From Costus lasius (taxonomy: Eukaryota > Streptophyta > Magnoliopsida > Zingiberales > Costaceae): a DNA stretch of 64,000 bases. The position numbers and the translations under genes were made by a program. The notes under the pieces are model-generated. The model was not told where the DNA came from and did not search any database. It saw nothing but the letters and a program-made list of their open reading frames with translations. Shown piece by piece: positions 48,288 to 61,042 of this stretch; the first letter of the stretch is position 1, and each line of letters begins with the position of its first letter. The stretch covers positions 4,058,001 to 4,122,000 of the forward strand of contig CM050454.1 of NCBI GenBank assembly GCA_027563935.2, written 5' to 3'.

Positions 48288-51200
48288 TACATGTACACAT
48301 GTACATGTATACATATATGTATATATATATATGTGTGTGTATAGATGAACAAATAGAATGGTATTTAAAACCTTAATATCAAAACATGGTGTAAGGACCG
48401 GTCGTGCCTCAAATTAGTGTGTACCAAGTTTTTTTAATATCGATCAATTCTTATGAGTGTATCGATCCATATATGCACATATATATGTGTGCATACATAT
48501 ATATCATACTAATAGTATATATATATATGTATATATGTATATATATATGTACATACATATGTGTGTATGCACACATACATGTATAATATATATATAGATC
48601 TTGGACCTAAGACAAGGTTGAATCAGTATATTTGGATTGAGTAGTATGTAATGGTTTGTGATTCCATGGTATTTATTGTTTGGACTGGCTAAACTAGTTT
48701 TAAAAACCCCAGTGTCACCGTCACATCATATTGCAATAGCCCTTGGAAAAGAAAATAAATTTTTAGTTTTATATGCATTTAATATTTGAAATGAAGAGGA
48801 CCTATGATAAATTTTTTTCTTAACAGAACAATTTCTTCTGTTATGCTGAGATGCACTAAGCAGATTGTTTTAAAATGGAATGTTATTGGCACATGAGTAG
48901 GCATGGAAGAATGCTATAAAGACGTTGTTTTTTTTTAACTATTATCGCTATTGGTATTTCCAATATGTTGATTGTGACCTGAATCTTCACCTTGCAGCTC
49001 TTTTTTATTTTAATTCTTGTCAACAACTTCAGCTACGGTTGAAAATCAAATATCATTCAGACTTTTGATTCTGGGCTAATGGAATTTTAGTATCATCTTC
49101 ATATGCATGATTAACATTATATTTCTTGTTTCTGAGGGGGATTCTTCAATATGCAGTATTCATGGTCTGATAAGGGGTGAAAATATGGAGCTTGGTCGCG
49201 ATTCTGATACTGGTGGTCAGGTACATATGGATATGTGTTTCATCTTAGTTCCTCTAACATTTTCTTGGAGCTCGTTTAAGTGTGAGAAATATGGCTTCCT
49301 TACATTTTTCATTTAGCGCTATAAATTGGTGCGTCTTATTTTTCACGTCTTTGTGATCTGGAAGCATGGACAAGGAACTTTTAAACTGTACAGAACATCC
49401 TCCTGTGGGAATATTAGAATGTCAAACATATTGGACCATAGCATAATGTGCTTGGCATGCTATGCCTAGATTTTCATTTACTGATTAAGCGCTTTGATTT
49501 ATTTACGCACGTTTCAGCTTCAATCTTTTTGAAATTCAATTTTTATTGCAAACTTTAACCCATGGATTTTGCATTACTATCCAGGAATACTCTACTGACC
49601 ATATCTGTGATGTACTATATTAGGTCAAGTATGTTGTGGAGCTTGCAAGAGCATTAGGTTCAATGCCTGGAGTTTATAGGGTTGATTTGCTAACAAGGCA
49701 AATATCAGCACCTGATGTTCATTGGAGCTATGGCGAACCAACAGAAATGTTAACTCCAAGAAGCTCTGATAGTTATATGAACGAGATTGGAGAGAGCAGT
49801 GGGGCTTACATAATCCGTATTCCTTTTGGACCAAGAGATAAATATATTCCTAAAGAACTTCTATGGCCACACATTCAAGAATTTGTTGATGGTGCGCTTA
49901 GCCATGTTATGCAGATGTCAAGAGTTCTAGGGGAGCAAATTGGTGGTGGACAGCCAGTATGGCCTGCTGCCGTTCATGGACATTATGCTGATGCAGGTGA
50001 CTCGGCAGCTTTACTGTCTGGGGCATTGAATGTGCCCATGCTATTCACGGGCCATTCTCTTGGCCGAGACAAATTGGAACAACTTTTAAAGCAAGGACGG
50101 CAAACAAGGGAAGAAATTGATGCAACATACAAGATAATGCGTAGAATTGAGGCCGAGGAACTGGCTCTTGATGCCTCTGAAATTGTGATAACAAGTACCA
50201 GACAAGAGATAGAAGAACAATGGAGTTTGTATGATGGTTTTGATGTAATATTTGAACGAAAACTGCGAGCTAGAGTGAGACGTGGTGTAAGCTGTTATGG
50301 CCGGTATATGCCTCGTATGGTTGTAAGTATCTTTCATTGTTCCATTAACTTTATTTTGTATTTATAGCATTTTTGTGAATAATGATTATTATTTTGTTGT
50401 TATGATTTCTTACTTCAAGAAATATATTACAAATATATTTGCTAGGATTTTTCTCTGCTGTATGGTCTCGTAGTCATGAGTGAAAATTGCATGTTCCAGT
50501 AGACACTAGACAGTAGTAAAAAATTAGCCTTTTCTATTTTATAGATCTTGCTACAATTTTTATTCGTCTTTGAGTGGTGATGTACTCTGTTATTTGGCAG
50601 ATTATTCCTCCAGGCATGGAGTTAAATCATATCACAGCATATGATGGTGATGCAGATGGCGACTCTGAAGGGAATGATGACAATTCAGCATCTCCTGATC
50701 CACCAATTTGGTCTGAGGTCTTGTATTTATTTCAAACACCTTTGTTAGTTGCAATTCGTTGTATATACTTTCCCTGTTTAGTGTGGATAGTACACTAGAC
50801 TTCCAAAATTTTCCACCATAAATTATTAGCCAATATTCACAATTTGATATAAAGTTTTAATGTTGACAGATAATGCGGTTTTTTACAAATCCTCGCAAGC
50901 CTATGATACTTGCACTCTCAAGACCGGACCCTAAAAAGAACCTTGCAACTCTTGTGAAAGCATTTGGTGAATGCCGGCCACTAAGAGAGTTAGCCAACCT
51001 TGTAAGCTGCAATTTGAGCTCTTCTTTTTGCTGAATCTGACTAAGATTGATCTTTGAAGCATTTTTTAATCTTTATATAAAATTCTATAGCAATTTAGTT
51101 GCACAAAGATGTGAATTTTTTGGAGGCATTGACCCTGTTCAAATGGCACATGGGCCAATGCTTCAATCACATGGAATGGGTATGTTTGTGTGTTGGTTAA

Positions 51201-54200
51201 CATGTTAGCTGAATTATGAGTTTACTTTGTAAGCCACTCGGTACCAAGGGTTCGTCCATTTTCATGTTTTGACTTTTAAAACAACTTTCATTGTGTTACA
51301 GACTCTTATAATGGGTAACCGCGAGGATATTGATGAGATGTCCACTACAAATTCTTCAGTTTTATTGTCCATTCTAAAGTTAATTGACAAGTATGATCTC
51401 TATGGCCAAGTGGCATATCCAAAGCATCACAAACAATATGATGTACCAGACATTTACCGGTTGGCAGCAAAGACAAAGGTATGTTTTTCCATCTTACTAA
51501 ATGTCAAAATCTGCATGCTTCTAAATATAATTCTGTATTTTGTTCATGAAACCGTATGGTATTAGCATTACAGAAGTACGCAAGATGTTCATTGGTCAGT
51601 CTGTGCAAGTGACTAGATGTTATAAGCTTTTGCAGAGTGTTAGGAACAATCTCCTTTGGAGGAACAATTTCTTTTGGAAGCTCAAGCTTCAGAAGATAAC
51701 TCTTATTAATTCCTTTCTTATTTCTGCAATGAAATTTAATCACGAATATGACAAAGTTCTATGATTTTTATTGGAGATTATTTTATACATTTTCTACTAT
51801 AATTAATTCTGTACATGAACTGTCTTCTCCACATTTTTGTGGGCCATTTGTGAAATTTGGATTCATAGAATGGAAAAGGTCCGTTTCTTATTTTAGTCTA
51901 GAATATTCATTGCCAGGATGATATCCTTGTTATAATTGTTCCCGAATCTTTAATTGATTGAACCATTTTTCTCTCTTAATGAATGGATTTTAGAGATTGA
52001 TACATGAAAATTATCTTGGGTGAAATTGATGTAATACAACAATTTATCTTATCTCCGTCATGCAACAATGATGTATGAATGGAATCGAGTCTCAGTTTTA
52101 GCATGGCCAAGACACACCAATTTACTAACTCTGAGTAAACAATTGCTTGTAGCATTAGTAAGGTGCGCACAGTTGAAGCAATCTTTTTTAGCAAAGTTTG
52201 CTTCAATTTGGTGAATCACTGGACAACACTTTATGGGGATTTTGATCCTCGGAATTCATTACTTAAAAAATTAGTTTGTACGAGGTGGTACAAACCTCTT
52301 AACTATATAACGGTGTACTATTAGTACATCGGTATTAGTACATGCTCAGTATCATATATATTTATAATATTTATGCATATAATTAAAATCAATCGGTACC
52401 ACATGTAAGCACTTGGTACATAGGTATGTACCTGTTAGACAGTGGACCAATACACTAGTACAAGCATGCATTTAAGAGCATGTCTTGGATATTAAGAAGC
52501 ACAATTTCTTTTCAAGTGCTTTTATGATGGTGGGATGTAAATGACAATATTTTTTGCAATATAATATGCAATCAAGGTTTGAAATATCGGTCTGTGACAG
52601 ATAGAACATATATGTATCAAGCAAGCAAAAATGGGAGTGGGCTGGTCTAGACCTGTTCCATAGATACTTACCAAGGCATCAAAGCAAGCAAAAATGGGGC
52701 AGGTGGAAGCTTTAGGATGCGGAAGCTTCAATAGCGGATAGTGGACGCATGAAGGCAGAAGCGAAGGCTACGAAGCTGCATTGTCTTTGGTCTGGACCAT
52801 AGTTCAACGCAAGGTTTAAACTTCCGGTCCGGCAGCTTGGTCTAGTCAGTTGCCGGACCGGTATGAACCGGTCGATACTAGTCAAAAATCGGACAAAATT
52901 GTCCGGTCTCCCGCTTCCGTCTCCCGTGGGCGCCCCCTCTCCCGCGTCTGCTCCTCCTTCCGCTTACAGCATCCTCTTCTCCTTCTGCTTCCAGCCAATG
53001 GAGGCTCCAGGCAGATGCTCTAGGCGGAGCTCCTGCTCTTGGCGAATGCTCCAGGCGGAGCTCCTGCTTGCGGAGGAAGCTTCAGGTGGAGCTCCTGCTT
53101 GTGGTGGAAGCTCCCTCTCCTGCTCCCGCTCCCGCTCCCGCGTTGGCTGCGCTATACTTCCGCTGGACGTCGTCGTGAGCTTCCCCACTTCAGCCACCCC
53201 TTTCCACCTCCATTCCATCTGCATGAAGCTCTGACTGTGCTCCGAAGCCTGGTCCGAGCTTGGTGGCTCGTTGAACCTTCGGCCGGTACGGAACGAAACT
53301 CTAAACCATGGTTCAGCAGTCTGCATATTGATTCTTGCTCAGATTTGTACAAACCCGCCATATCGCTTGGTATGGATCAGTTTTTGGATCCTTGCATGTA
53401 ATAACATGTGTTTTATGGCATAGAGAGTGCTTATACATTTTTACTATGGTACTGTCTCATGTGCAGATTAACATCCCTTGGTTGCAAGAAAATTACTATG
53501 TTTAATCTCGGTTCAAGTGTACGGAGCAATAAAAAGCAGTTTTAAAACCCCGTGTCTGAGGCATATTTCAGCTCATATGACCTAAATTGGCATGTTACAT
53601 ACATCTCTATATCATATTTTATTTTGAAATGTGCCATCATATGTCAATTGTTGTGGCATTGTTTTTGTACAGGCACACAATTCCATACACGAGACTAAGT
53701 TTTACTTTAGTAAGAACGATGAATTCCTTGCTAAATTTGAACTTCTCGTCAAAATATGGGAGAGAAACATTCAATTGTTGCTGATTTGTGCCTCTAAAAA
53801 GTTTATTTCTTCAATTCTATTTTTTATTGCTTTAGTAATATACTACTAGATTCCTGTTATTTGCTTGTTACAAAACGGGAAGTGACCTACGGACTTCCAT
53901 CACTTTTGTAGGGCGTTTTCATAAATCCAGCTTTCGTGGAACCATTTGGCCTTACCTTGATAGAGGTGAGTTCATTGATGTTCATTTCTGTATACACCTG
54001 GAGGCGGGATGTCTGTAATTTTAAATTGCCCTCCTGTTTCTTAAAGTCCATTTGGTAACCAGTGTCTTGGGTGTAACAGGCTGCAGCACACGGTCTACCT
54101 ATTGTGGCTACACAAAATGGAGGCCCTGTTGATATACACAAGGTTTGTGTTTGAATGTTTAATATTTTCTGGACAAATATTTATAGGCTTCAATTTACTT

Positions 54201-57200
54201 TTGAGCAAACAATATGTAACTTATATAAATTGGAACCCATTATTCATGGTGAAATGTGCTTCAGGTTCTCGACAATGGTATCCTTGTTGACCCTCATGAT
54301 CAACATGCAATAGCCGATGCACTTTACAGGCTTGTGTCTGATAAGCAGCTCTGGGCACGGTGTCGGCAGAATGGACTGAAGAATATTCACATGTTCTCGT
54401 GGCCAGAACATTGCAAGAATTATTTATTCAAGATAGCTTCTTGCAGACCAAGGCATCCTCAGTGGAGGAGTGATGAGTTTGAAGATTCGGAACCAGATTC
54501 TCCAAATGATTCCCTGCGAGATATCAAGGATATTTCATTAAACTTAAAGTTCTCCTTGGATGGTGAGAAAGGGGAAGAGGGTACTGCTGTGGGTAATACC
54601 TTGAGTCCTGGAGATTTTTCTGCTAATGGAAAGAGTAATATGGAAAATGCGGTCGAAAATTTATCTAAGCGTGATTTAAGAACTACACAGAGAGTTGGAT
54701 CCTCGGAAAGAACTGACCACAACTTGGGTAAGGTACCAGTGTTGCGGAGAAGGAAATATATTACTGTGATCGCTGTGGACTCTGTCAGTGATGCAGATCT
54801 TATCACTATCATCAAAAGTACATTTGAAGCTCTAAGGGAGGGCAAAATGTCTGGCTCAGTAGGCTTTATACTATCAACACGACTAACAGTGTCGGAGATG
54901 CATTCTTTTCTTGTGACAGGAGGCGTTGCTTTAACTGATTTTGATGCTTTCGTATGCAATAGTGGCAGTGATCTGTATTATCCATCTTCGAATTCTGAGG
55001 ATCTGCTTGACCCATCTGAGCTTCCTTTTGCACTTGACATAGATTATCATTCACAAATTGAGTATCGTTGGGGAGGAGAAGGGTTAAGAAAGACTTTAAT
55101 TCGTTGGGCTGCTTCAATAACTAACAAGGGCGAAAGCGAGGAGCAAGTTGTTACTGAAGATGTTGAAAGCTCTTCAACCTATTGCTATGCATTTCGGGTG
55201 AAGAATCCTTCACTGGTAACGCTATGTTATTTTGTTTATCCATTATGTAATTATCCCTCTAATTATTTTGTACTTAGGATGTTACATTTGCCAGTTGGTA
55301 TCTGATTTCTTAATAATGCAGACCATAAATATTTTAGATTATCATATTAAATTCCCAATGGGAGTCCGAAGAATCATACATGAAGAAAAATAGAATAATA
55401 AGTGGAATACGGGAGGAACATCGTTTTATCTACGAGAAATTAAATAACATCATAGAGCTTTGAAACACATCGTTTTATCTATGAGAAATTAAATAACATC
55501 ATAGAGCTCTGAAACACGCTGTGCATTTTCAACATCTATAGTTAGACGATGAGGCAAAAAGAAAAAGAAGAATGGACTAACGTATGAAAATTCAATTAGA
55601 GTGATTTGAAGTTCATGCTATTTAACAGAACGTGAGGAAACAAGTGACGTTCAAATTTGAGATGTTCAGAAAAATAAAGGCTCAAGAAAAAGGCTGAAAT
55701 CAGAAAGTTTAACAAACACGATGTGAAGAGATGTCTGCCCTCAACCCCGCCCATGTCGTCCATTTTTCATTTCTTTAACTAAGTTCTTCAAATCCGGAGA
55801 TAACTGATTGGTAATATTGTTTATTAAATACTGAAAAATATTGTAATTTTAAATTGGAAAGATGTGAAATGTCTTTTGGTTATACTGGGGCTCTGGATTA
55901 GTTAGTTAGATGGTCTCAACATGCCTAATTTTACCAAGAAAAAAATCACGTTAATTTCAATATATCTATTTTTTTACTTTGCATGAACATGAAGAAACTC
56001 ATATGTTCTAGAGTTCATTTTAATATTCTCTTAATTGATCTTGTATATGTATTGGCAGGTCCCTCTAAAAGAACTCCGAAAGTATTTGAGAATCCAGGCA
56101 CTTCGTTGTCATGCCCTCTATAGCCATGATGGTAAAAAGCTATATGTTGTTCCAGTACTAGCTTCTCGATCCCAAGCTCTTAGGTAAACATGCAATGTTG
56201 ATAAACCATTAGTACGATTCATTCAATTGGTTAAAATTTATAATTATTCTTCATTATCTTTTATGTCGAGAACTATTTGAGTATTTGTAGTTATTGTTTT
56301 TGTTTGATGGATCTCTTAGTTATATACCATTGAGATATATTATCACCATATTGTTCATTTTACTCTAATTAACATAGGTTGTATGTGAATGAGTTTATTA
56401 TTATATTAAGGTGCTAATCAGCTCAATTGATATAGATCTTAGTTGTTGATAATAATTTTCTGGGGCCAAATCCCACCACCAACACCACTTACCTTATGCC
56501 AAAAAAAAAGAATTACTGTTATTATTATTTCCTCTGACATAATGCTTGTAGAAACATTCATATCATATAATTTTCTAGCCTTTTTTTTATCATGCAGATA
56601 TCTTTTAGAACGTAAAGAAAAGTGACAAATTCATTTCGTATGCATGATCAGATATTATATGGAGAACTCACTTAAATTTCTGTTAGATAACTATGAATCA
56701 TAAATGCGCTACATGTCATTAAAGAGGAACGAGTCCCTTGATCATGATATTTGTGATATTTAATTATGTTGTCAGCATATAACTATGTTGTGCAATTTTC
56801 TTTATCTACCTTGTAAAATTACCGTGTACTTTTTTTGTGTATCGTTGCTGATACTCTGACTTAACAGTATTTTGCCTTTTAGTTTGATGTTCATAATCAT
56901 GACATACGGCTCATGATAAATATAATAACAAACAATGTTTTTCAAATTCATACTGCAATTGAAATTGCATACTTGGGTTTATACAGTATCCTTCGATGAC
57001 AATGTCGTTCATAAATAATAATTACTAGGGCAATATTTTATTCTGATACTCAGATTGTAGCATGATTCATACTGGACTTGTTAGAATTCTTCTCTCAATC
57101 TAATTCAAGCACCATATTTTTTTAACTTTTAATCCCTGGGACTCGGAGGTCTCAACCTTGATGGAAGTATGGAAAATAGAAAAACATGAGTCGAGAGGCA

Positions 57201-59787
57201 ATTCCAAAATTTTATTAAGCTAAGACTAATACAAGACTTAAATTCTAAATTTCACTATACGTAGCAAAGTTAATGCAACAATGAGTTGCCTATCTAGAAC
57301 TTTTATTTGTCTATACATGTGAGATGAAAACACACAAATAACTAAGTGTTGTCTGTCTATGCACATAAAATTTGCATTTTGTATTTGGTGGTAATAGTGC
57401 TACTTATCCTTGCTATAAAAGAACAGTCACATAAGTAGCTAAATAGCCCAAGTGTTAATTTTCCATACATGCACTATCTACATCCAATAATAAGAGCATT
57501 GCTTGTTAGTGAGATGGCACAATAGTAGCAAAGTGACAGATGACTATGCACCAGAGATAGTTTATCTTAGCCCGCATGTGACGGTGAAATTACTGTTTGT
57601 TTGTGTATTGTGGAACAAGTAAATGTTGCTTGGTACTTTAAAATATCACCCTCCCACTATGTCAATAAAAAGGATGATGTTGTCAATCTTGTTGGGGACT
57701 TCATTAGTAATTCATTAGCAAAGATCTCAGTGCTTGCAGGGTTTCTAGGTCTGAGATAGCACATCAACTTTGACATTGGTGATGAAGTATATAGCATCAT
57801 GAGCCTCCTCAAGGAGGCAGAATTGCACACAAGGATAAAGATTTGTGCTTCTTGGCGGGTAGAGGCTGATGTCACTAGATCTGTTGGAGATGAAGGTGTG
57901 CCGCATGTACAACCAAGGATGCAAGTGAGGGGCATGAACTCAGGCATGTTGTCATTGGCATAAATGACCTTTGATCACTAGTTCATTGTTGTGTGGAGAG
58001 CATGGTATCAAATACTGTTTTATGTTGCCTAGGCTAGTATGGGCGGTATGTGCTAATACAAGATTGGTACTATATATATATATATATAATTTAATGCTAA
58101 TCTTGGTGGCAAGAGGGCTGATTTTTTTATTAAAAAAAAAAGAGAAAAACAGACATTGGTGATGTGGTACCACAACAAATTTAGATGGCAACAATTATAT
58201 CACTTGCTACAATACTGCAACAAGAGTTTGAAGAGGAGAGGAGCGGAGAGAAGACAGGTTGCTTAGGTCTCAAGAAATTCATTATGTTAAGTTGGATAAA
58301 AAAAAGTTGTTTAAGTGGTTCATTGATTTCAGGAGATAGAGAACAAGTATAGATTTCCATTTACATTAGACAAAAATAAATAATGTGACTAAACATATAG
58401 TTACATTCCTAACATATAATAATAGATGATATACCATAATTCAACAAATTGGAGGCAATAGAAGTATAGGTAGTAGCATGAGTATTGTGTAGTAGTATTG
58501 GACTAGGAGTCTTTTCTTACCAAATTTGGTAGAGATTGTGTGGATTTGTTTGAGGTATAGCAAATGTACTTGTCATAGAGGAAATTGTAGTTGCAAAGAT
58601 TTGAGCAAGCTGTGGCAACCAAATTTATACCAACAACATTTATGATGACGTTGTAGCACATAATGAATAAAAAGAGCCATGATCCCGCCCGAGTGTCTAT
58701 CAACACAATTACAATCTTCACTAGAACCGAGGGCAACAAGAGTAGTAGAATCCAAGGGATCAAGTACTGGTTCATACCAGGCAGTATGACTGGTATTTAT
58801 TGGTTTGACTATGGACTGGTTTCGGTATGAATATGCATGTTATATATAAATATATATTATTTGGTACCAACCGAAGTCGATACTACCAGTATATTATGGA
58901 ACTATACCGGTTCGAGCATGGACTGATACCATGTCTCGGATCGGTTTTTTAAACCTTTGTAGAATCATATAGAGCTGATGTAGCATGAAAGAGGCAAGTG
59001 AAAGATGAGGAGCCAGGAAGGTGAGGAAGGTGGGGCTGCAAAAGCAAAAGGGGCCAGAGATAGGTTTTGGTGATGAGGAAGAGGAAAAAGGAAGAAGTAA
59101 AAAAAAAAAGAGATTTCATCATGATTCTTTCCCTGCGATGACTAAATAACAAAAACATGCCATATAGTTCTTAGGCAAGAGATAACTCACGTGCTATATT
59201 AGTAGTTGCTAAAGCATATGTAGATTCACCAAAAATTGTCATAGATTGGGTGTCGGTGACACAACAATATGCAACTGCTGTCAGGGATGCCAATTCATTA
59301 TCTCAGATATACTCTCGCAATATTCACCTGCATTTCCAGACATTATAATTCATTGTACTTCGATACAGATTTCAAGAATCATGATGAAAATTCTCAGTAC
59401 TATATGATTGTCATCTTCTGATTGTTTGTGTTCATGTTATTTGGAGTTGATTTTCTTGCTTCGAATATGAATTACAAATAGATTTATTCTATACGTCTAC
59501 TTCTCTGCAGGTATTTATTTGTTAGGTGGGGCATAGATCTCTCGAATATGGTTGTCCTTGTTGGCGAAAGTGGTGATACTGATTATGAGGGTTTACTAGG
59601 TGGCGTGCACAAAACTATCATATTGAAAGGTTCATTTAACAAAGCTCCAAGCCAGCTTCTATCAGCTAGAAGCTATTCATTAAAAGATGTTGTGGCCTTT
59701 GGCAGCCCTAATATTCTTCAGGTCGAGGGTTGCAGTACCTTAGGTATTCAATTAGCCCTAAAGCAAATAGGCACGCTGAAGAGCTAG
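37862..59787 (+). CDS. SPS: Sucrose-phosphate synthase
   Basis: Thirteen exons: 37862-38044, 38201-38290, 38507-38748, 49157-49220, 49624-50322, 50601-50717, 50870-51001, 51302-51478, 53912-53965, 54080-54142, 54265-55215, 56059-56183 and 59511-59787. They sum to 3174 bases, 1057 residues, with all phases joining and GT-AG borders. The enzyme makes sucrose 6-phosphate from UDP-glucose and fructose 6-phosphate in the cytosol. The N-terminus ([20 protein letters not shown]) is typical. The glucosyltransferase core runs from about residue 165 ([20 protein letters not shown]) to about 660 and includes [32 protein letters not shown] and the EPFGLTLIE motif. The C-terminal third is the sucrose-phosphatase-like domain ([40 protein letters not shown]). 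Three known regulatory serines appear kept: S150 in RISSAD, S221 in RQISAP and S416 in RRGVSC. Confidence 0.96.
39990..40290. repeat. Degenerate palindromic array, CACGGCCGTGA type
   Basis: Repeated words ATCACGGGCCGGCCGTGA, TTCACAGCCGTGATGATGATCA, CTTCACGGCCGTGATGACCATC and GACGATCACGCCCGTGCG alternate at roughly 50-100 base spacing. Each half is close to self-complementary, so several hairpins are possible. Such GC-rich palindromic blocks sit in the internal DNA of some plant LTR elements, which may be the source here. Confidence 0.6.
44796..47378. mobile_element. Solo LTR in SPS intron 3, TSD GAAAG
   Basis: A 2583-base block starts TGTCACACCCCTAG and ends GGGTATCACA. Flanks 44791-44795 and 47379-47383 are both GAAAG. 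I found no second LTR and no Gag or Pol, so a solo LTR left by recombination is the simplest reading. The reverse direction (TGTGATACCC start, GGTGTGACA end) is equally LTR-like, so strand is left open. A 108-base tandem duplication sits inside at 45690-45900. Confidence 0.78.
45690..45900. repeat. 108-base tandem duplication in the solo LTR
   Basis: GGATTCTAGAGGTGGCTC, TTCAAGAGGTG, CCCCCATTATT and TAGCACTTAGTTCCACATCC occur twice at a spacing of 108 bases with a few substitutions. Confidence 0.8.
48157..48712. repeat. GGTTTTAAAA-ended repeat containing TA simple repeats
   Basis: Starts GGGTTTTAAAATCGGCC and ends AGTTTTAAAAACCCC. Two blocks of TA/TATG/TACA simple repeat lie at 48199-48345 and 48470-48595. 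The frames here (48126-48314 and 48404-48586) are translations of simple repeat and are not genes. Confidence 0.6.
51479..53911 (+). other. SPS intron 8 with two or more GGTACC-family insertions
   Basis: Contains one copy at about 52265-52590 (ACATCGGTATTAGTACATGC, AATCGGTACCACATG) and a larger one at 52811-53552. The rest shows nothing recognisable. Confidence 0.75.
52811..53552. repeat. Large GGTTTAAA-ended interspersed repeat with GC-rich core
   Basis: Starts AAGGTTTAAACTTCCGGTCCGG and ends CAGTTTTAAAACCCCG. The core has CCGGACCGGTATGAACCGGTCG, then a GGCGGAGCTCCTGCTT repeat (three imperfect copies at 53023-53110). The several overlapping frames of 100-120 codons here come from this GC-rich core; none matches a family and all are inside an SPS intron. 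Confidence 0.6.
55420..55517. repeat. 49-base tandem duplication in SPS intron 11
   Basis: ATCGTTTTATCTA, GAGAAATTAAATAACATC and TGAAACAC occur twice in tandem with two or three differences. Confidence 0.85.
56184..59510 (+). other. SPS intron 12, 3.3 kb
   Basis: Joins AG|G TAT TTA in phase. It holds a roughly 100-codon plus-strand frame with one stop at about 57657-57962 ([19 protein letters not shown]) of unknown origin, a TA repeat at 58070-58090, and a GGTACC-family repeat at 58755-58965 ending GGTTTTTTAAACC. No gene was recognised. Confidence 0.8.
58755..58965. repeat. GGTACC-type interspersed repeat copy
   Basis: Contains ACTGGTTCATACCAGGCAG, TTGGTACCAACCGAAG, ACTATACCGGTTCG and the end GATCGGTTTTTTAAACC. 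It lies within SPS intron 12. Confidence 0.5.
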
Positions 59788-61004
59788 TGCTCAACTCTGT
59801 TCTTGACTGGGAGGGATTAGTCTGGTAAAATATTCCTCTTCCAAGGTGCTTTTCATAGAATAAAAATGACCTGCAGCTATGTTGTAATTATAAGAGACAT
59901 CAGACTCTGTTCCGGAACATTTTTTGACTGGAAGATGTTTTTCCGCATCTTTATCCTGCTGCTTATGCTTCTCTCTGTTATAGCCTGGGTTTTGCCCTAA
60001 AGACTTGATGAGCTGAGTATATATGACTGGATTAACTTTTTTATTTCTGTGATGATTCTCTGCCCTCTTGTTGAGAAGGTTCTAAAGAACTACTCTTCGA
60101 GGTTAGCAGGTGAAGGGAGTTGGTATTTCTTTTTGTGTAAAGTATGATGGTTTTGGAGCAAGTTCTTGGGAGATGATTCTGCACTACGAGAAAGCCTAGA
60201 ATTCGTAATCTTGTTCCAGAATGAGTTTGGCAAATCTGAAGATTTTCCCGTGAATGTGTTTATGTCACTCTGTTCCTATTTCAGCTAAAAGATACACCTG
60301 TTTGTGGCTAAATATTATCTTTGATAAATATTTTTTTATATTAAAAAAGAGAAAAAAAATCGGTTGGTATTGTTAGGTACTTGTATGGTGAACTGTTCTG
60401 TCGCTGAATTGTCCTTATAGGGGTGTAGTTTAGATTTTTTCTTTTTAGATCGACCATTTCAATTTAGTTAGGATCGCGAGTGTTTAGACATGCATGTTTA
60501 TAAGTGTTATTTTTCTTAACTACAATACAATATATAGTGCAAGTAAACATACCCTACTTATTATATGCAATATATATTATCTTGTTGAGATATTATCAAT
60601 ATAAAAAAAAACCATAAACCTCATATCGATGTCTTTGATTTGCATATATATCGCAAAACAAATAGGAAGATGTGTTTGGTTTGCATGTATCGCAAAACAA
60701 ATAGGAATCCTATGTTGATGATAAAAAATCATATATTGGCATGTTTAATGTAAACAATTTTATGATAATTAAGATATTACAAAATTCATAATATTGTAAT
60801 CATACAATATAAAATATAATATAACTTTTTGTATCATATTTATATGTAATTTAAATAGAATATTACATATGTGTATAGCAAATTAAATTAGAATACACAA
60901 TAAAATATATGAATAACATAAATTATTATATTGATACATAATAATAAGATTCTTAGTAATTATTGAATTTAAGAAGAACAAAACAGTGTAAGATTTGACT
61001 TAAA

Positions 61005-61042
<38 letters not shown>

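Larger units (their letters stand above)
38749..49156 (+). other. SPS intron 3, 10.4 kb, loaded with repeats
   Basis: Donor AAG|GTATGG and acceptor ATGCAG|T join the serine codon in LISIHGL, so this is one intron. Contents: uncharacterised non-coding DNA with a look of transposon origin (38930-40480), a palindromic CACGGCCGTGA array (39990-40290), unassigned DNA with small frames of no known family (40500-44790), a solo LTR (44796-47378), and TA-rich simple sequence within a GGTTTTAAAA-ended repeat (48157-48712). No independent gene was recognised inside it. Confidence 0.9.

Noticed and set aside
48126..48586. Tyrosine/isoleucine-rich frames
   Set aside because: Direct translations of TATA/TACA simple repeats.
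52863..53401. Several overlapping 100-120 codon frames
   Set aside because: Inside SPS intron 8, within a GC-rich repeat core; open on both strands and without family match.
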